39,137 bases of DNA from an uncultured Muribaculaceae bacterium (GCA_947174635.1 CAMWJS010000017.1:1-39137); one strand, 5' to 3'. Shown: positions 23,749 through 33,122, counted from the stretch's first letter. Made by a program: numbers and translations. The notes: generated by a model not told the origin, from the sequence alone.

Positions 23749-26142
23749 ATGGGCCGTCTTACATTTCTTACCTTGGCATTGGCTGCGGCATCTGTCGCTC
23801 CGGCCTTTGCCGACAACTCTCAGGTGACTGTAAATACGAGTGCGGAAACGCCTCGCCGCGTCACCGTGACCGCTTTGACTGAAAACATAATCCGAGTTTC
23901 CAATACACCTGCCGGAGAAGAAGCTCCACGGTCGCAGACTCTTCTGCCTTTGCAGCAGAGCGTGGCGACTAAGGTGTTCGATGCTCCCGGCGCGGAAGTG
24001 CTCACTACCGAAGGCGGTATCGTTGTTTCTGTCGACAAGGTTGACGGCGCGGTCACGATATCCGCTCCCAACGGTGTCGTAATCGCTGACTCGGGTGTGC
24101 GTCAGGCTGTCGGCGGAAAGGAGAAAATGACGCTCACCACTCCGGGCAACGAATCGTTTTACGGAGCCGGCGAACGCGGCTATTCGCTCAATCTCGCCGC
24201 CGACACGCTTGTGATGTTCAACCGCCAGAACTATGGCTACACAGCCGGCGAAGATCGCATAAAGCAGATGAATATCACGATGCCTCTGCTGATATCGTCG
24301 AAAGGATATGCGATAGTGTTTGACGACTATGCCGCCGCCACACTCACCACATCAAATCCGCTGACTTACACTACGGAGGCAAACAAGCCTGTGTCATATT
24401 ACTTCATAAGCGGCATCACGGGCGACGACCGTAAGGCCCGCATCGACAACGTGGTTTCGAAACTGACATTGCTTACCGGCCGCCAGGAGCTGCCCCCGCT
24501 GTGGGCGCTCGGCTACATCACGTCGAAATACGGCTACCGCACCGAGGCAGAGACACGCGGTGTAATCGACTCGCTTAAACGCGCCGGCTATCCGGTCGAC
24601 GGCATTGTGCTCGACCTTTACTGGTATGGCAAAGAGGAGGATATGGGCCGTCTGGCATGGGACAAGGAGCAGTGGCCCGACCACGTAAAGATGCTCTCTG
24701 ACCTGAAGAAAAAAGGTGTCAGCCTCGTCACCATCTCGCAGCCCTACGTGCTGCGCAACGGCCGCGCTATCGACAACTACAACGAGCTCGCACCCAAAGG
24801 GATGTTCGTGCGCGACTCTCTCGGCAACCCCGGCGAAGTGAAGATATGGGTCGGCGAGGGCGGCATGTTTGACGTCAGCAATCCCGACACCCGCCGCTGG
24901 CTCGCCGAGCGCTATCATCAGCTCACCGAAATGGGTGTGACCGGATGGTGGGGCGACCTTGGCGAACCGGAGGTACACCCCGACTCGCTCTGGCACTACA
25001 ACGGCCTCAAGGCCCGCCAATATCACAACCTTTACGGCAACGACTGGTCGAAAATCATCTATGACATGTTTAAGGAGCAGTATCCCGACCGCCGTCTGAT
25101 GACAATGATGCGCGGCGGCACCGTTGGCCTGCAGCGCTATAATGTGTTCCCCTGGTCGACCGACGTGTCGCGCTCGTGGGGCGGTCTTCAGCCTCAGGTC
25201 ACCATCATGCTCAACTCCGGTCTCTCCGGCCTTGGCTACATGAGCCACGACGTGGGCGGTTTTGCCGTCGACCCCAATAACCCCGTCGACCCCGAACTGT
25301 ATGTGCGCTGGCTCCAGCTCGGCACATTCTCGCCCATACTCCGCACCCACTCCACCCGCATGGCCGAACCTTACAAATATCCCGAACAGCAGCACATCAT
25401 CCTGCCGCTCGTCAAGGAGCGCTACGCATGGCTCCCCTACAACTATACCCTTGCGTTTGAAAACGCCTCGGAGGGACAGCCTCTCGTGCGCCCGCTCAAC
25501 TACTACAATTCGGCCGACACGTCGTTCGACACCATTTCCGACGAATATCTGTGGGGGCGCGACGTGCTTGTGGCTCCGGTGCTCACCCAGGGTGCCACTG
25601 AAAGAAAGGTGACATTCCCCGCCGGCACATGGCTCGACATGGCCAATCCCGCGGATATGTATCAGGGTGGCGAAACGATAACCTATCCCGCGCCACTCGA
25701 AGTGCTGCCGATGTTCGTGCGCGCCGGCGCGCTCATACCGCGTGCCGATTACGCCATGAAAAATGTTGGCGACTACCGCACCGACAGCTACACCGTGCGC
25801 TACTATCCCGCCGCAGGCAAGTCTGACGGCTACATCTTCGAGGACGACATGTCGACCCCGACCACAATCGCCGAGGGACGCTATTCGCTCGTCAGATTTG
25901 AGGCCGATGACAATGCCGGTGACGTGACCATAGATATGAAAGCCGAAAACGGCAGTGCGGATTATGTAAATCCGAAGCCGGTCAAGACCATTACCTTTGA
26001 GATTTACAATGTGGGCCGTCCCGCATCGGTTGCCTTCAACGGCAAAAAGGCGCAGTCCGCCTACAACGAGGCTTCACGCACCCTTACCGTAAAAGTGAAA
26101 TGGAACACCACCTCGGCCGCTCGTCTCGTAATCACAAAATAA
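23749..26142 (+). CDS. Glycoside hydrolase family 31 (alpha-glucosidase/transglucosidase type)
   Basis: A 797-residue exported enzyme. After a signal peptide (to about residue 21, AFA/DNS) come an N-terminal beta-sandwich, a TIM barrel (about 245-590) and C-terminal beta domains including a DUF5110-like end. Catalytic residues of GH31 are in place: nucleophile Asp403 in GWWGDLGEPE and acid/base Asp501 in YMSHDVGGF, with the supporting motifs DGIVLDLYWYG and LRTHSTRM. GH31 members hydrolyse or transfer alpha-linked glucose or xylose. The overall layout resembles the oligosaccharide 4-alpha-glucosyltransferase/alpha-glucosidase subgroup, but specificity is not settled by sequence. There is no lipobox, so a periplasmic location is likely. 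It is followed after 43 nt by an integral membrane protein gene. Confidence 0.9.
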   Translation: MGRLTFLTLALAAASVAPAFADNSQVTVNTSAETPRRVTVTALTENIIRVSNTPAGEEAPRSQTLLPLQQSVATKVFDAPGAEVLTTEGGIVVSVDKVDGAVTISAPNGVVIADSGVRQAVGGKEKMTLTTPGNESFYGAGERGYSLNLAADTLVMFNRQNYGYTAGEDRIKQMNITMPLLISSKGYAIVFDDYAAATLTTSNPLTYTTEANKPVSYYFISGITGDDRKARIDNVVSKLTLLTGRQELPPLWALGYITSKYGYRTEAETRGVIDSLKRAGYPVDGIVLDLYWYGKEEDMGRLAWDKEQWPDHVKMLSDLKKKGVSLVTISQPYVLRNGRAIDNYNELAPKGMFVRDSLGNPGEVKIWVGEGGMFDVSNPDTRRWLAERYHQLTEMGVTGWWGDLGEPEVHPDSLWHYNGLKARQYHNLYGNDWSKIIYDMFKEQYPDRRLMTMMRGGTVGLQRYNVFPWSTDVSRSWGGLQPQVTIMLNSGLSGLGYMSHDVGGFAVDPNNPVDPELYVRWLQLGTFSPILRTHSTRMAEPYKYPEQQHIILPLVKERYAWLPYNYTLAFENASEGQPLVRPLNYYNSADTSFDTISDEYLWGRDVLVAPVLTQGATERKVTFPAGTWLDMANPADMYQGGETITYPAPLEVLPMFVRAGALIPRADYAMKNVGDYRTDSYTVRYYPAAGKSDGYIFEDDMSTPTTIAEGRYSLVRFEADDNAGDVTIDMKAENGSADYVNPKPVKTITFEIYNVGRPASVAFNGKKAQSAYNEASRTLTVKVKWNTTSAARLVITK

Positions 26143-26185
26143 CAGTCGATAAATTCAACAGCAAACCGCAGCACAGGCAAGAAAC

Positions 26186-27229
26186 ATGATGTCGAAGTCA
26201 AATATCAGGAACATAATCGGCAAATTCGTGAAATACGGACTTCCCACCCTCCTCAGCGTGGGATTGTGCTATGTGCTTTTCCGTGACATAAATTTCGCGG
26301 AAATGTACGACTTTATTGTCGGAGAGTGCGATTTCTCATGGATATTGGCTTCGATGGCGCTCGGTGTTTTCTCATTTTGGATCAGGGCCATACGCTGGCG
26401 CATACAGCTCAAGGCTCTCGGCATCAGCCCTCCGTCACGGGTGATGTGCTACAGTATCGCCGGAACGTATGCTGTCAATCTCGTGCTTCCGCGTCTCGGA
26501 GAGCTATGGCGCTGCGAGTATATATCGCGCCGGCAGAAAGCTCCGTTTGTCTCGGTGCTCGGTTCTATGGTGTCGGAGCGCCTTGCCGACACGGTGACGG
26601 TGTTTCTTATGCTCATCGCCACCGTCATCTGGGCGGGAAGTACAATCAGCTCGTTCGTTGAGGAGTATCCCGAAATGTTCGACAAGATATCGGGCATCGT
26701 GTCATCGCCCCTGACATATATTGCGGTTGTCGCCGTAGTGGCCGGTATATGGCTCTTCTTCCGTCTCAACCGCCACCGTCAGTGGGCTGTGAAGCTCCGG
26801 CAGCAACTCAGGGAACTGCTGGGCGGATTTACCTCTATATTCCACATGCGCAAGGCATGGCTGTGGCTTATACTGACGGTGCTGCTATGGGGCACATATC
26901 TGTCGCAGATGATATTGTGTTTCGAGGCATTTGCTCCTACGCGTGAATATATGGCGCTCCACGGCCCGCTGATTGCACTTGTGTCGTTTGTGCTGGCGTC
27001 ATTGTCGATGGGAGTGCCGTCAAACGGCGGTATCGGGCCCTATCAGATAGCCCTCGGCTTCGGCATACAGTTTTTCGTCGGAGCCTCCCTGTCAAATGTC
27101 CAGTGCTACTCGTTCGCCACGCTGGTGCTTGGCGCGCAGATGCTCGTAACTATCCTCTGCGGACTGGTTTCGTTTGCCGGTATAGCTCTCGACAACCGCC
27201 GTCAGTCGCGGCTTGCAGCATCGGCATGA
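26186..27229 (+). CDS. LPG-synthase-like (UPF0104/AglD) flippase-type membrane protein
   Basis: A 347-residue polytopic membrane protein with about eight hydrophobic helices. Landmarks of the lysylphosphatidylglycerol synthase transmembrane family are FSFWIRAIRWRIQLKALG, the NLVLPRLGELWRCEYISRR motif after the third helix (usual form P-x-R-x-GE), SERLADTV and the late PSNGGIGPYQIALGFG. The family contains the membrane half of MprF and many stand-alone proteins thought to move lipids or lipid-linked sugars; the role here is unknown. There is no aminoacyl-transferase domain. Two consecutive ATG codons begin the ORF. It is possibly co-transcribed with the GH31 gene. Confidence 0.82.
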   Translation: MMSKSNIRNIIGKFVKYGLPTLLSVGLCYVLFRDINFAEMYDFIVGECDFSWILASMALGVFSFWIRAIRWRIQLKALGISPPSRVMCYSIAGTYAVNLVLPRLGELWRCEYISRRQKAPFVSVLGSMVSERLADTVTVFLMLIATVIWAGSTISSFVEEYPEMFDKISGIVSSPLTYIAVVAVVAGIWLFFRLNRHRQWAVKLRQQLRELLGGFTSIFHMRKAWLWLILTVLLWGTYLSQMILCFEAFAPTREYMALHGPLIALVSFVLASLSMGVPSNGGIGPYQIALGFGIQFFVGASLSNVQCYSFATLVLGAQMLVTILCGLVSFAGIALDNRRQSRLAASA

Positions 27230-27262
27230 CCGGAGCTGAAAGTGTGAAAAACACTGAAATAA

Positions 27263-27310
27263 TTGTGAATGATTGGTATTATTGGCTAAATTTGCGCCGA
27301 TAATACCAAT
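27263..27310 (+). promoter_or_regulatory. AraC-gene promoter flanked by an 11-bp inverted repeat
   Basis: TTG at 27263-27265 and TAAATTTG at 27287-27294 form a Bacteroidetes-type promoter with a 21-nt spacer. ATTGGTATTAT (27272-27282) and its perfect complement ATAATACCAAT (27300-27310) flank the -7 box symmetrically, the right arm covering the predicted start site. That placement suggests an operator used for autoregulation. Confidence 0.65.
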
Positions 27311-27322
27311 TTGTTTACTGAT

Positions 27323-28246
27323 ATGCCACAAATCATAAATCTTGCCGAGCTTGCCGATTTTTCAGGCCACGCCAACAATGAGGTCTGCTCCAACGGCGAT
27401 TATATTTTAAAGCACGTCATCGCGGAAAACGCCGGTAAGATATTGCCGGCTGCCATCAAAATGGATGGAGCATCGATATTCCTGTGCACGCATGGCGAGG
27501 TTGACATCACCGTGAATTTCCGTAAGGTAAAGCTATGCCCGGGATGTGTCATGGCCCTGTCGCCCAACGACGTAGTGGAGCTGGTCGACGGAGCGTTTTC
27601 CGATGTCGAGGGCTACGCGCTGTTTCTCCCCGTAGTGTTTCTAAAACAATTCAGCCTTGACAGCAATACATTGGACTACAGGGGTATTAAACTCGACGCA
27701 CCGCCGGTCATGCAACTTGACGATAAATGCCGTCAGCTTTTTGACGGTTATTTCAGGCTCCTTGAGCTTAATGCCGGAGTTAACCGTGAACCCTCGGTCT
27801 ATACCCGCAACATATCGCGGTCGCTGGTCGGAGCAATGATTTATCAGCTGATGGCATTTGCAAGAGGGGAAGGAAATGGAAATGCCGTGGCGCAGGATGA
27901 CGACAAGCCGGCTGAGTCACGCAACAGCCGCCGCCATTACTATGTGAAGGACTTCATGACGCTGCTGCAGCAGGATTTCAGGCAGCATCGTTCGGTAGGG
28001 TACTATGCCGACAAACTCTTTATCTCGGCCAAATACCTGTCGCTGATTATTAAGGAGGCCACCGGCCGCACGGCTACCGAATGGATTGACCATTTCGTGA
28101 TACTCGAGGCCAAAAACCTGTTGCGCTACTCAGGCCGCAACATACAGCAGATTGCCTACGACCTCAATTTTCACAACCAGTCGGCATTCGGCAAATATTT
28201 CAAGCATATCACCGGCCTATCCCCCTCCGAATTCCGCAAAACCTGA
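27323..28246 (+). CDS. AraC-family transcriptional regulator
   Basis: A 307-residue regulator. The N-terminal half is a cupin-like sensor domain (about 1-150, with GASIFLCTHGEVDITVNF). The C-terminal about 100 residues contain two helix-turn-helix motifs: YYADKLFISAKYLSLIIKEATG and IQQIAYDLNFHNQSAFGKYF followed by the hallmark HITGLSPSEFRK. I chose ATG 27323 (MPQIINLAEL) over the TTG at 27311 because the predicted promoter start near 27301 leaves only a short leader. The effector and targets are unknown. An 11-bp inverted repeat around its own promoter suggests autoregulation. Confidence 0.9.
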   Translation: MPQIINLAELADFSGHANNEVCSNGDYILKHVIAENAGKILPAAIKMDGASIFLCTHGEVDITVNFRKVKLCPGCVMALSPNDVVELVDGAFSDVEGYALFLPVVFLKQFSLDSNTLDYRGIKLDAPPVMQLDDKCRQLFDGYFRLLELNAGVNREPSVYTRNISRSLVGAMIYQLMAFARGEGNGNAVAQDDDKPAESRNSRRHYYVKDFMTLLQQDFRQHRSVGYYADKLFISAKYLSLIIKEATGRTATEWIDHFVILEAKNLLRYSGRNIQQIAYDLNFHNQSAFGKYFKHITGLSPSEFRKT

Positions 28247-28277
28247 CCGTCCGTCAGCCATATATTGATTGCCGGAT

Positions 28278-28680
28278 GGTGTCGCAAAACTCAAGATACG
28301 GATCAAATTGTAGGGACGCGATTCAAAGCTGTTCAGTTTAAGGATGTGACATCAGAGAGCCGGAGGCTCGGGAGGCTACTATTAACCGGGGTTCGTAGAC
28401 CGCGGAGCGGGCGCAGACCCCGGCCATAAACATATCCGTCCAAGAAGCCCGGGAGGGGCGGTTTGTGGTTGTAAACAAGCTGGTTACCACACACCGCCCT
28501 TCCCGGGCTCAGGAGATGATTGCTACCGGTTACCCCGGTCTGCGCCCGCTCCGCGGTCTACGAACCGGGGTTAATAGTAGACCCTCAAGCCTCCGGCTTT
28601 CCGATGAAGTTATGCTTAAGTAAACAGCATTGAATCGCGTCCCTACAATTTGGTTTGTATATTTTGAGTTTTGCAACACC
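28278..28680. mobile_element. MITE-like element, GGTGTTGCA family, long composite copy
   Basis: A 403-bp element with ends GGTGTCGCAAAACTC (28278-28292) and GAGTTTTGCAACACC (28666-28680). The right 100 bp match the complement of 1448-1547 with one mismatch. Two copies of a 23-bp module beginning CTAC and ending GTAG lie at 28376-28398 and 28558-28580, and between them are further palindromes around CCCGGGAGGGGCGG. It occupies most of the 630-bp gap between the AraC and DUF3467 genes. The remainder (28681-28876) contains short fragments of the same modules and a TATATTTG box. Confidence 0.75.
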
Positions 28681-28796
28681 CTCTCTGATGTCACATCCTT
28701 AAACTGAACAGCTTTGAATCGCGGCCCTACGGTTACCGTCCCTGCAATTTGATTTTATAATTTTTCGATTGGAAGGGATATATCCGCAAAAAGTTG

Positions 28797-28804
28797 TATA
28801 TTTG
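28797..28804 (+). promoter_or_regulatory. Probable -7 box of the DUF3467 gene
   Basis: TATATTTG matches the Bacteroidetes -7 consensus and lies about 70 bp before the start codon. The nearest TTG (28769-28771) is about 25 nt upstream, longer than usual, so the -33 element is uncertain. Confidence 0.5.
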
Positions 28805-28876
28805 TAAATCAAATCCTTCTTCTGTGGAGGATTATTTTTGAATTAAATAATTTTTAACCTGTAAATTCATACTGAA

Positions 28877-29197
28877 ATGGCAAACGACAACAACAAAAAA
28901 GAGATAAAAATCGAGCTTACACCCGAAGTGGCCGCCGGCCATTACTCAAACCTCGCGGTTATTTCACACTCGGCCGGTGAATTCTACCTTGATTTCATCG
29001 CAGTGACTCCCAACGCACCCCAGGCACGCGTGCAGAGCCGCATCATAATGACTCCCGAAAACATGAAAAATCTGCTCTTCGCCATCCGCGACAACGTGCA
29101 GAAATATGAAAAGACTTTCGGCGAAATCACCCAGAAACACCCCGTCAACAACGGCAACGCCAACGACGGCGGCATCCCCAACCCGTTCATGGCATAA
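28877..29197 (+). CDS. DUF3467 domain protein
   Basis: A 106-residue cytoplasmic protein with no signal or membrane helix. It matches the small DUF3467 family: IKIELTPEVAAGHYSNLAVI, SAGEFYLDFIAVTP, ARVQSRIIMTPENMKNLLFAI. The family is widespread, has no established function, and is usually a single-gene unit. The Asn/Gly-rich tail (NNGNANDGG) is disordered. A short inverted repeat after it, TAGGGTCGC (29236-29244) with GCGGCCCTA (29252-29260), may act in termination but lacks a T-run. Confidence 0.85.
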   Translation: MANDNNKKEIKIELTPEVAAGHYSNLAVISHSAGEFYLDFIAVTPNAPQARVQSRIIMTPENMKNLLFAIRDNVQKYEKTFGEITQKHPVNNGNANDGGIPNPFMA

Positions 29198-29301
29198 TCC
29201 CGAAGGATAACGCATAAATAAACGTGCCGGAATTGTAGGGTCGCCATAAATGCGGCCCTACTCGATAAATTTTGACACTCAACTGTCGTAATACGAAAAA
29301 A

Positions 29302-30792
29302 ATGATAAAAGAGAATAATCTGACCATCTACAACTCCCTGTCGCGCCGCAAGGAACTGTTCCGCCCCATACATCCGGAGCGGGTAGGTATGTATGTGTGC
29401 GGTCCGACGGTTTACGGCGACGGCCATCTGGGACACGCCCGTCCCGCCGTCACTTTCGACGTCCTCTTCCGTTATCTGCGCCATCTCGGCTACAAGGTGC
29501 GCTACGTGCGCAACATCACCGACGTAGGCCATCTTGAGCACGATGCCGACGAGGGCGAGGACAAGATTGCCAAAAAAGCCCGCCTCGAACAACTCGAGCC
29601 TATGGAGGTGGTGCAGCATTATCTCAACCGCTACCATCAGGCGATGGCGCGTCTCAACGTGTTGCCCCCGTCAATCGAGCCGCATGCCTCGGGACATATC
29701 ATCGAGCAGATCGAGTATATCAAGAAGATACTTGAGAGCGGATATGCCTACGAGAGCAACGGTTCGGTATATTTCGACGTGCCCAAGTACAATGCCGACC
29801 ACAACTACGGCAAGCTCTCGGGCCGCAATATCGACGAACTCCTGTCGGAGACACGCGCCCTCGACGGACAGAGCGAGAAACGCAATCCCGCCGACTTCGC
29901 GCTGTGGAAAAAAGCCGCTCCCGAGCATATCATGCACTGGCCCTCGCCCTGGAGCGAAGGTTTCCCCGGATGGCACCTCGAATGCTCCACGATGGGCGAG
30001 AAATACCTCGGCGAGCAGTTTGACATACACGGCGGCGGCATGGACCTGAAGTTTCCCCACCACGAGTGCGAGATAGCGCAGTCGGTGGCCCACAACGGAC
30101 ACGACGCCGTGCACTACTGGATGCACAACAACATGATAACCATCGGCGGCCAGAAGATGGGCAAGTCGCTCGGCAACTTCATCACCCTCGATGAGTTCTT
30201 CACCGGCAGCCACAAGCTCCTGACCCAGCCCTACACGCCGATGACAATCCGCTTCTTCATGCTCCAGGCGCAATACCGCTCGACCATCGACTTCTCCAAC
30301 GACGCCCTGCAGGCTGCCGAGAAAGCATTGAAGCGCATGCTCGAAGGCTACCGCCGTATCGCCGACCTCAAAGCCTCCGAAGCAAGCGATGTCGCCGCCG
30401 ATATAGCCGCCCTTGCTACTAAATGCTACGAAGCGCTCGACGACGACCTCAACACGCCCATCGTGCTTGCCCACCTGTTTGAGGCCTGCTCGATTGTCAA
30501 CCGCATCAACGACGGCAACGCCAAGGCCACTGCGGCCGATATCGAAGCTCTCCGCACGCTGTTCGACACATTCCTGTTTGACATCCTCGGAGTCAGCGAC
30601 GACGTGGTCGAAGGTGGCGACAAGAGCGCGCTCAAGCCGTTTGAGGATGCCGTAGACCTTCTGCTCAGCATCCGTGCCGAGGCCAAAGCGAAAAAAGACT
30701 GGGCCACATCCGACGCCATACGCGACGGCCTGGCTAATATCGGCTTCAACGTAAAGGACACCAAGGACGGCTTCGAATGGAGTCTCAAATGA
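29302..30792 (+). CDS. cysS: Cysteinyl-tRNA synthetase
   Basis: A 496-residue class I aminoacyl-tRNA synthetase that charges tRNA-Cys. The HIGH-type signature is [10 protein letters not shown] (His42-Leu-Gly-His45) and the KMSKS loop is KMGKS (285-289). The four zinc ligands that select cysteine occur at Cys33, Cys228, His253 and Glu257, with the same spacing as in E. coli CysS (28, 209, 234, 238). The anticodon-binding helical domain follows and ends at FEWSLK. I chose ATG 29302; the TTG at 29272 adds ten non-family residues. The gene is complete and looks functional. Confidence 0.97.
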   Translation: MIKENNLTIYNSLSRRKELFRPIHPERVGMYVCGPTVYGDGHLGHARPAVTFDVLFRYLRHLGYKVRYVRNITDVGHLEHDADEGEDKIAKKARLEQLEPMEVVQHYLNRYHQAMARLNVLPPSIEPHASGHIIEQIEYIKKILESGYAYESNGSVYFDVPKYNADHNYGKLSGRNIDELLSETRALDGQSEKRNPADFALWKKAAPEHIMHWPSPWSEGFPGWHLECSTMGEKYLGEQFDIHGGGMDLKFPHHECEIAQSVAHNGHDAVHYWMHNNMITIGGQKMGKSLGNFITLDEFFTGSHKLLTQPYTPMTIRFFMLQAQYRSTIDFSNDALQAAEKALKRMLEGYRRIADLKASEASDVAADIAALATKCYEALDDDLNTPIVLAHLFEACSIVNRINDGNAKATAADIEALRTLFDTFLFDILGVSDDVVEGGDKSALKPFEDAVDLLLSIRAEAKAKKDWATSDAIRDGLANIGFNVKDTKDGFEWSLK

Positions 30793-30807
30793 TGTAAAAT
30801 GTAGAAT

Positions 30808-30933
30808 AGTGTTGCAAGACTCACTTTTTCGCGGTTGAAAACCGCGGCTACTATAACTGAACATCATAATCAAATGACAAGTAGTAGCGGCGGTTTTTAA
30901 CCGCCGAAATAAAAATACCGATTCTGCAACGCT
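30808..30933. mobile_element. MITE-like element, GGTGTTGCA family, short copy
   Basis: A 126-bp element with ends AGTGTTGCAAGACTC (30808-30822) and GATTCTGCAACGCT (30920-30933). The core is a near-perfect inverted repeat of the module GCGGTTGAAAACCGCGGC followed by TACTA, mirrored as TAGTAGCGGCGGTTTTTAACC. It fills most of the gap between cysS and the saccharopine dehydrogenase-like gene. Confidence 0.7.
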
Positions 30934-30972
30934 CTCGTCTGAAAATTCAAAAAAACACAAAATCACGATATA

Positions 30973-32181
30973 ATGTCAAAAGTACTTATCATAGGAGCCG
31001 GCGGCGTAGGTACCGTAGTGGCTCACAAATGCGCCCAGAATTCCGACGTTTTCAATGAAATAGTCCTCGCATCGCGCACAAAAAGCAAATGCGACGCCAT
31101 CGCCAAAGCTATCGGCAAGGACAATATTGTGACCGACAGTGTCGATGCCGACTCTGTCGAGCAGCTTTGCGAGCTGTTCGACCGTCATCGTCCCGACATC
31201 GTCATCAACGTGGCGCTTCCCTATCAGGACCTCACCATCATGGAGGCTTGTCTCAAATGCGGCGTCAACTACCTCGACACCGCCAACTACGAGCCCAAGG
31301 ATGAGGCGCATTTCGAATATTCATGGCAATGGGCCTACCGCGAACGCTTCGAGAAAGCGGGCCTGACAGCCATCCTCGGCTGCGGCTTCGACCCCGGAGT
31401 CTCCGCCATATTCACCGCCTATGCGGCCAAACATTACTTCTCCGAAATGCAGTATCTCGACATCGTAGACTGCAACGCCGGAGACCACGGCAAGGCTTTC
31501 GCCACCAACTTCAACCCCGAAATCAATATCCGCGAAATCACTCAGAACGGACGCTACTGGCAGGACGGCAAATGGGTGACTACCGGTCCGCTCGAAATCC
31601 ACGGCCAGCTGACCTATCCGCGCATAGGTCAACGCGATTCTTATCTTCTCTATCATGAGGAACTCGAGTCGCTCGTGCTCAATTTCCCCACCATCAAGCG
31701 CGCGCGTTTCTGGATGACATTCGGCCAGGAATATCTGACCCACCTGCGTGTGATACAGAACATCGGCATGGCCCGCATCGACGAAGTGGAATATAACGGC
31801 GTCAAAATCGTGCCCCTGCAGTTCCTCAAGGCCGTGCTTCCCAACCCGCAGGACCTCGGCGAGAACTATCACGGCGAAACATCGATCGGTTGCCGCATCT
31901 CGGGTCTCGACAAAGAGGGCAAAGAGTTGAAATACTACATCTTCAACAACTGCTCGCATGAGGCCGCCTACCGCGAGACCGGCATGCAGGCCGTAAGCTA
32001 CACCACCGGCGTGCCCGCCATGATCGGCGCCATGATGTTCCTTACCGGCAAATGGGTGAAGCCCGGCGTGCACAATGTCGAGGAGTTTGATCCGGATCCG
32101 TTCATGGAGCAGCTTTCAGTTCAGGGCCTTCCCTGGGAGGAAATCGTCGGCGGCGACCTCGAAGTGGACCGTCTCGGCTAA
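30973..32181 (+). CDS. Saccharopine dehydrogenase-family protein, probable carboxynorspermidine/carboxyspermidine synthase
   Basis: A 402-residue NAD(P)H-dependent enzyme. It begins with a Rossmann fold (VLIIGAGGVGTVVAHKCAQ), followed by ASRTKSKCDAIA, VINVALPYQDLTIMEACL, NYLDTANYEP and GCGFDPGVSAIFTAYAAKHYF, all typical of the Lys9/saccharopine reductase fold. In Bacteroidetes this subgroup condenses aspartate semialdehyde with diaminopropane or putrescine to the carboxylated triamine, the penultimate step of spermidine formation. The decarboxylase partner (NspC) is not in the window. The specificity is assigned from family knowledge and length. Confidence 0.85.
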   Translation: MSKVLIIGAGGVGTVVAHKCAQNSDVFNEIVLASRTKSKCDAIAKAIGKDNIVTDSVDADSVEQLCELFDRHRPDIVINVALPYQDLTIMEACLKCGVNYLDTANYEPKDEAHFEYSWQWAYRERFEKAGLTAILGCGFDPGVSAIFTAYAAKHYFSEMQYLDIVDCNAGDHGKAFATNFNPEINIREITQNGRYWQDGKWVTTGPLEIHGQLTYPRIGQRDSYLLYHEELESLVLNFPTIKRARFWMTFGQEYLTHLRVIQNIGMARIDEVEYNGVKIVPLQFLKAVLPNPQDLGENYHGETSIGCRISGLDKEGKELKYYIFNNCSHEAAYRETGMQAVSYTTGVPAMIGAMMFLTGKWVKPGVHNVEEFDPDPFMEQLSVQGLPWEEIVGGDLEVDRLG

Positions 32182-32303
32182 GCTGAAAATACCGCAGCAG
32201 CGGCGATGTCGATACTGGGACTGCCGAGTCTTACTTCGAGGATTTTTAGCGATAAATCAAAGGGATATATTTTCTCACCCATAACCTGTTAATATATTGC
32301 GAT

Positions 32304-33119
32304 ATGATACCTGTCAAGCCACGACCCGTCACCGGGCAACCCGCGCCACCGCAACAACCTCCGCGTATGCATGGACCTGACGAATCATCAGTCCGCCCCT
32401 CGGGAGGCAACAGATGGTGGATTTATGTTGCCGTGGCTGTCGGCGTAGCCGCTATAGCCGGCGCACTTGTGTTTTTCCTTAAAAAGGACGATGGCTACCG
32501 TTCCGAAGATGCCGAAGCGGAAGCAGAAGCAGTGGAGTATACCGACGAAGTGGTCGAAGATGTGCCCGCCGCCGCAGAGTGGACAGAGGAATACGCTGAG
32601 ATAGAACAAGTGCCTCTCGAAGAAATTCTTATCGTTGAAGATGAAGTCCCTGTCGCCGAAGCCGTAGCGGAAGAAGCCGTAGCGGAAGAAGCCGTAGTAA
32701 GTGCCGTGGATCTCGACCTCGGTACAGATGACCTGCATGTAGTGCGTACACACAGGGATGAAGTCGTTCATGAAGAAGCACCGGAATATGATGAGGACAA
32801 GACGTTTACCACGGTCGAGCAAATGCCGCAGTTCCCCGGCGGAGAAGCCGCGCTGATGTCATGGGTCGCCAATCATATAAAATATCCGGCGATAGCTCAG
32901 GAAAACGGAGTGCAGGGTAGGGTTGTCGTGCGGTTCGTAGTAAAGAAGGACGGTTCGATAGGCGTTGTGACAGTGGTGCGCGGTAAAGATCCCGACCTTG
33001 ACAAGGAAGCAGTCCGTGTAGTAAAGACTCTCCCTAATTTCACTCCCGGCAAGATGAACGGACAGCCTGTCAACGTGTGGTACACTCTTCCGATAACTTT
33101 CAAACTGCAAGGGGTATAA
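32304..33119 (+). CDS. Energy transducer TonB with acidic linker
   Basis: A 271-residue inner-membrane protein. A Pro-rich cytoplasmic stretch of about 38 residues precedes one membrane helix (about 38-60, WWIYVAVAVGVAAIAGALVFF). A long periplasmic linker is dominated by Glu, Ala and Val, including the short tandem repeat VAEEAVAEEAV. The C-terminal TonB domain (about 180-270) contains FPGGEAALMSWVANHIKYP, VQGRVVVRFVVKKDGSIGVV and LPNFTPGKMNGQPVNVWYTLPI. TonB couples the proton-motive force to outer-membrane receptors such as the BtuB homologue in this window. The linker is acidic rather than the usual Pro/Lys-rich type. The next gene encodes a second TonB-type domain 3 nt later. Confidence 0.9.
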   Translation: MIPVKPRPVTGQPAPPQQPPRMHGPDESSVRPSGGNRWWIYVAVAVGVAAIAGALVFFLKKDDGYRSEDAEAEAEAVEYTDEVVEDVPAAAEWTEEYAEIEQVPLEEILIVEDEVPVAEAVAEEAVAEEAVVSAVDLDLGTDDLHVVRTHRDEVVHEEAPEYDEDKTFTTVEQMPQFPGGEAALMSWVANHIKYPAIAQENGVQGRVVVRFVVKKDGSIGVVTVVRGKDPDLDKEAVRVVKTLPNFTPGKMNGQPVNVWYTLPITFKLQGV

Positions 33120-33122
33120 GCG

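Noticed and set aside
29671-30966. 431-codon minus-strand ORF
   Set aside because: Antisense to cysS, whose motifs are complete; the ORF is a by-product of GC-rich codon use.
31321-32073. 250-codon minus-strand ORF
   Set aside because: Antisense to the carboxynorspermidine synthase-like gene and without domain features.
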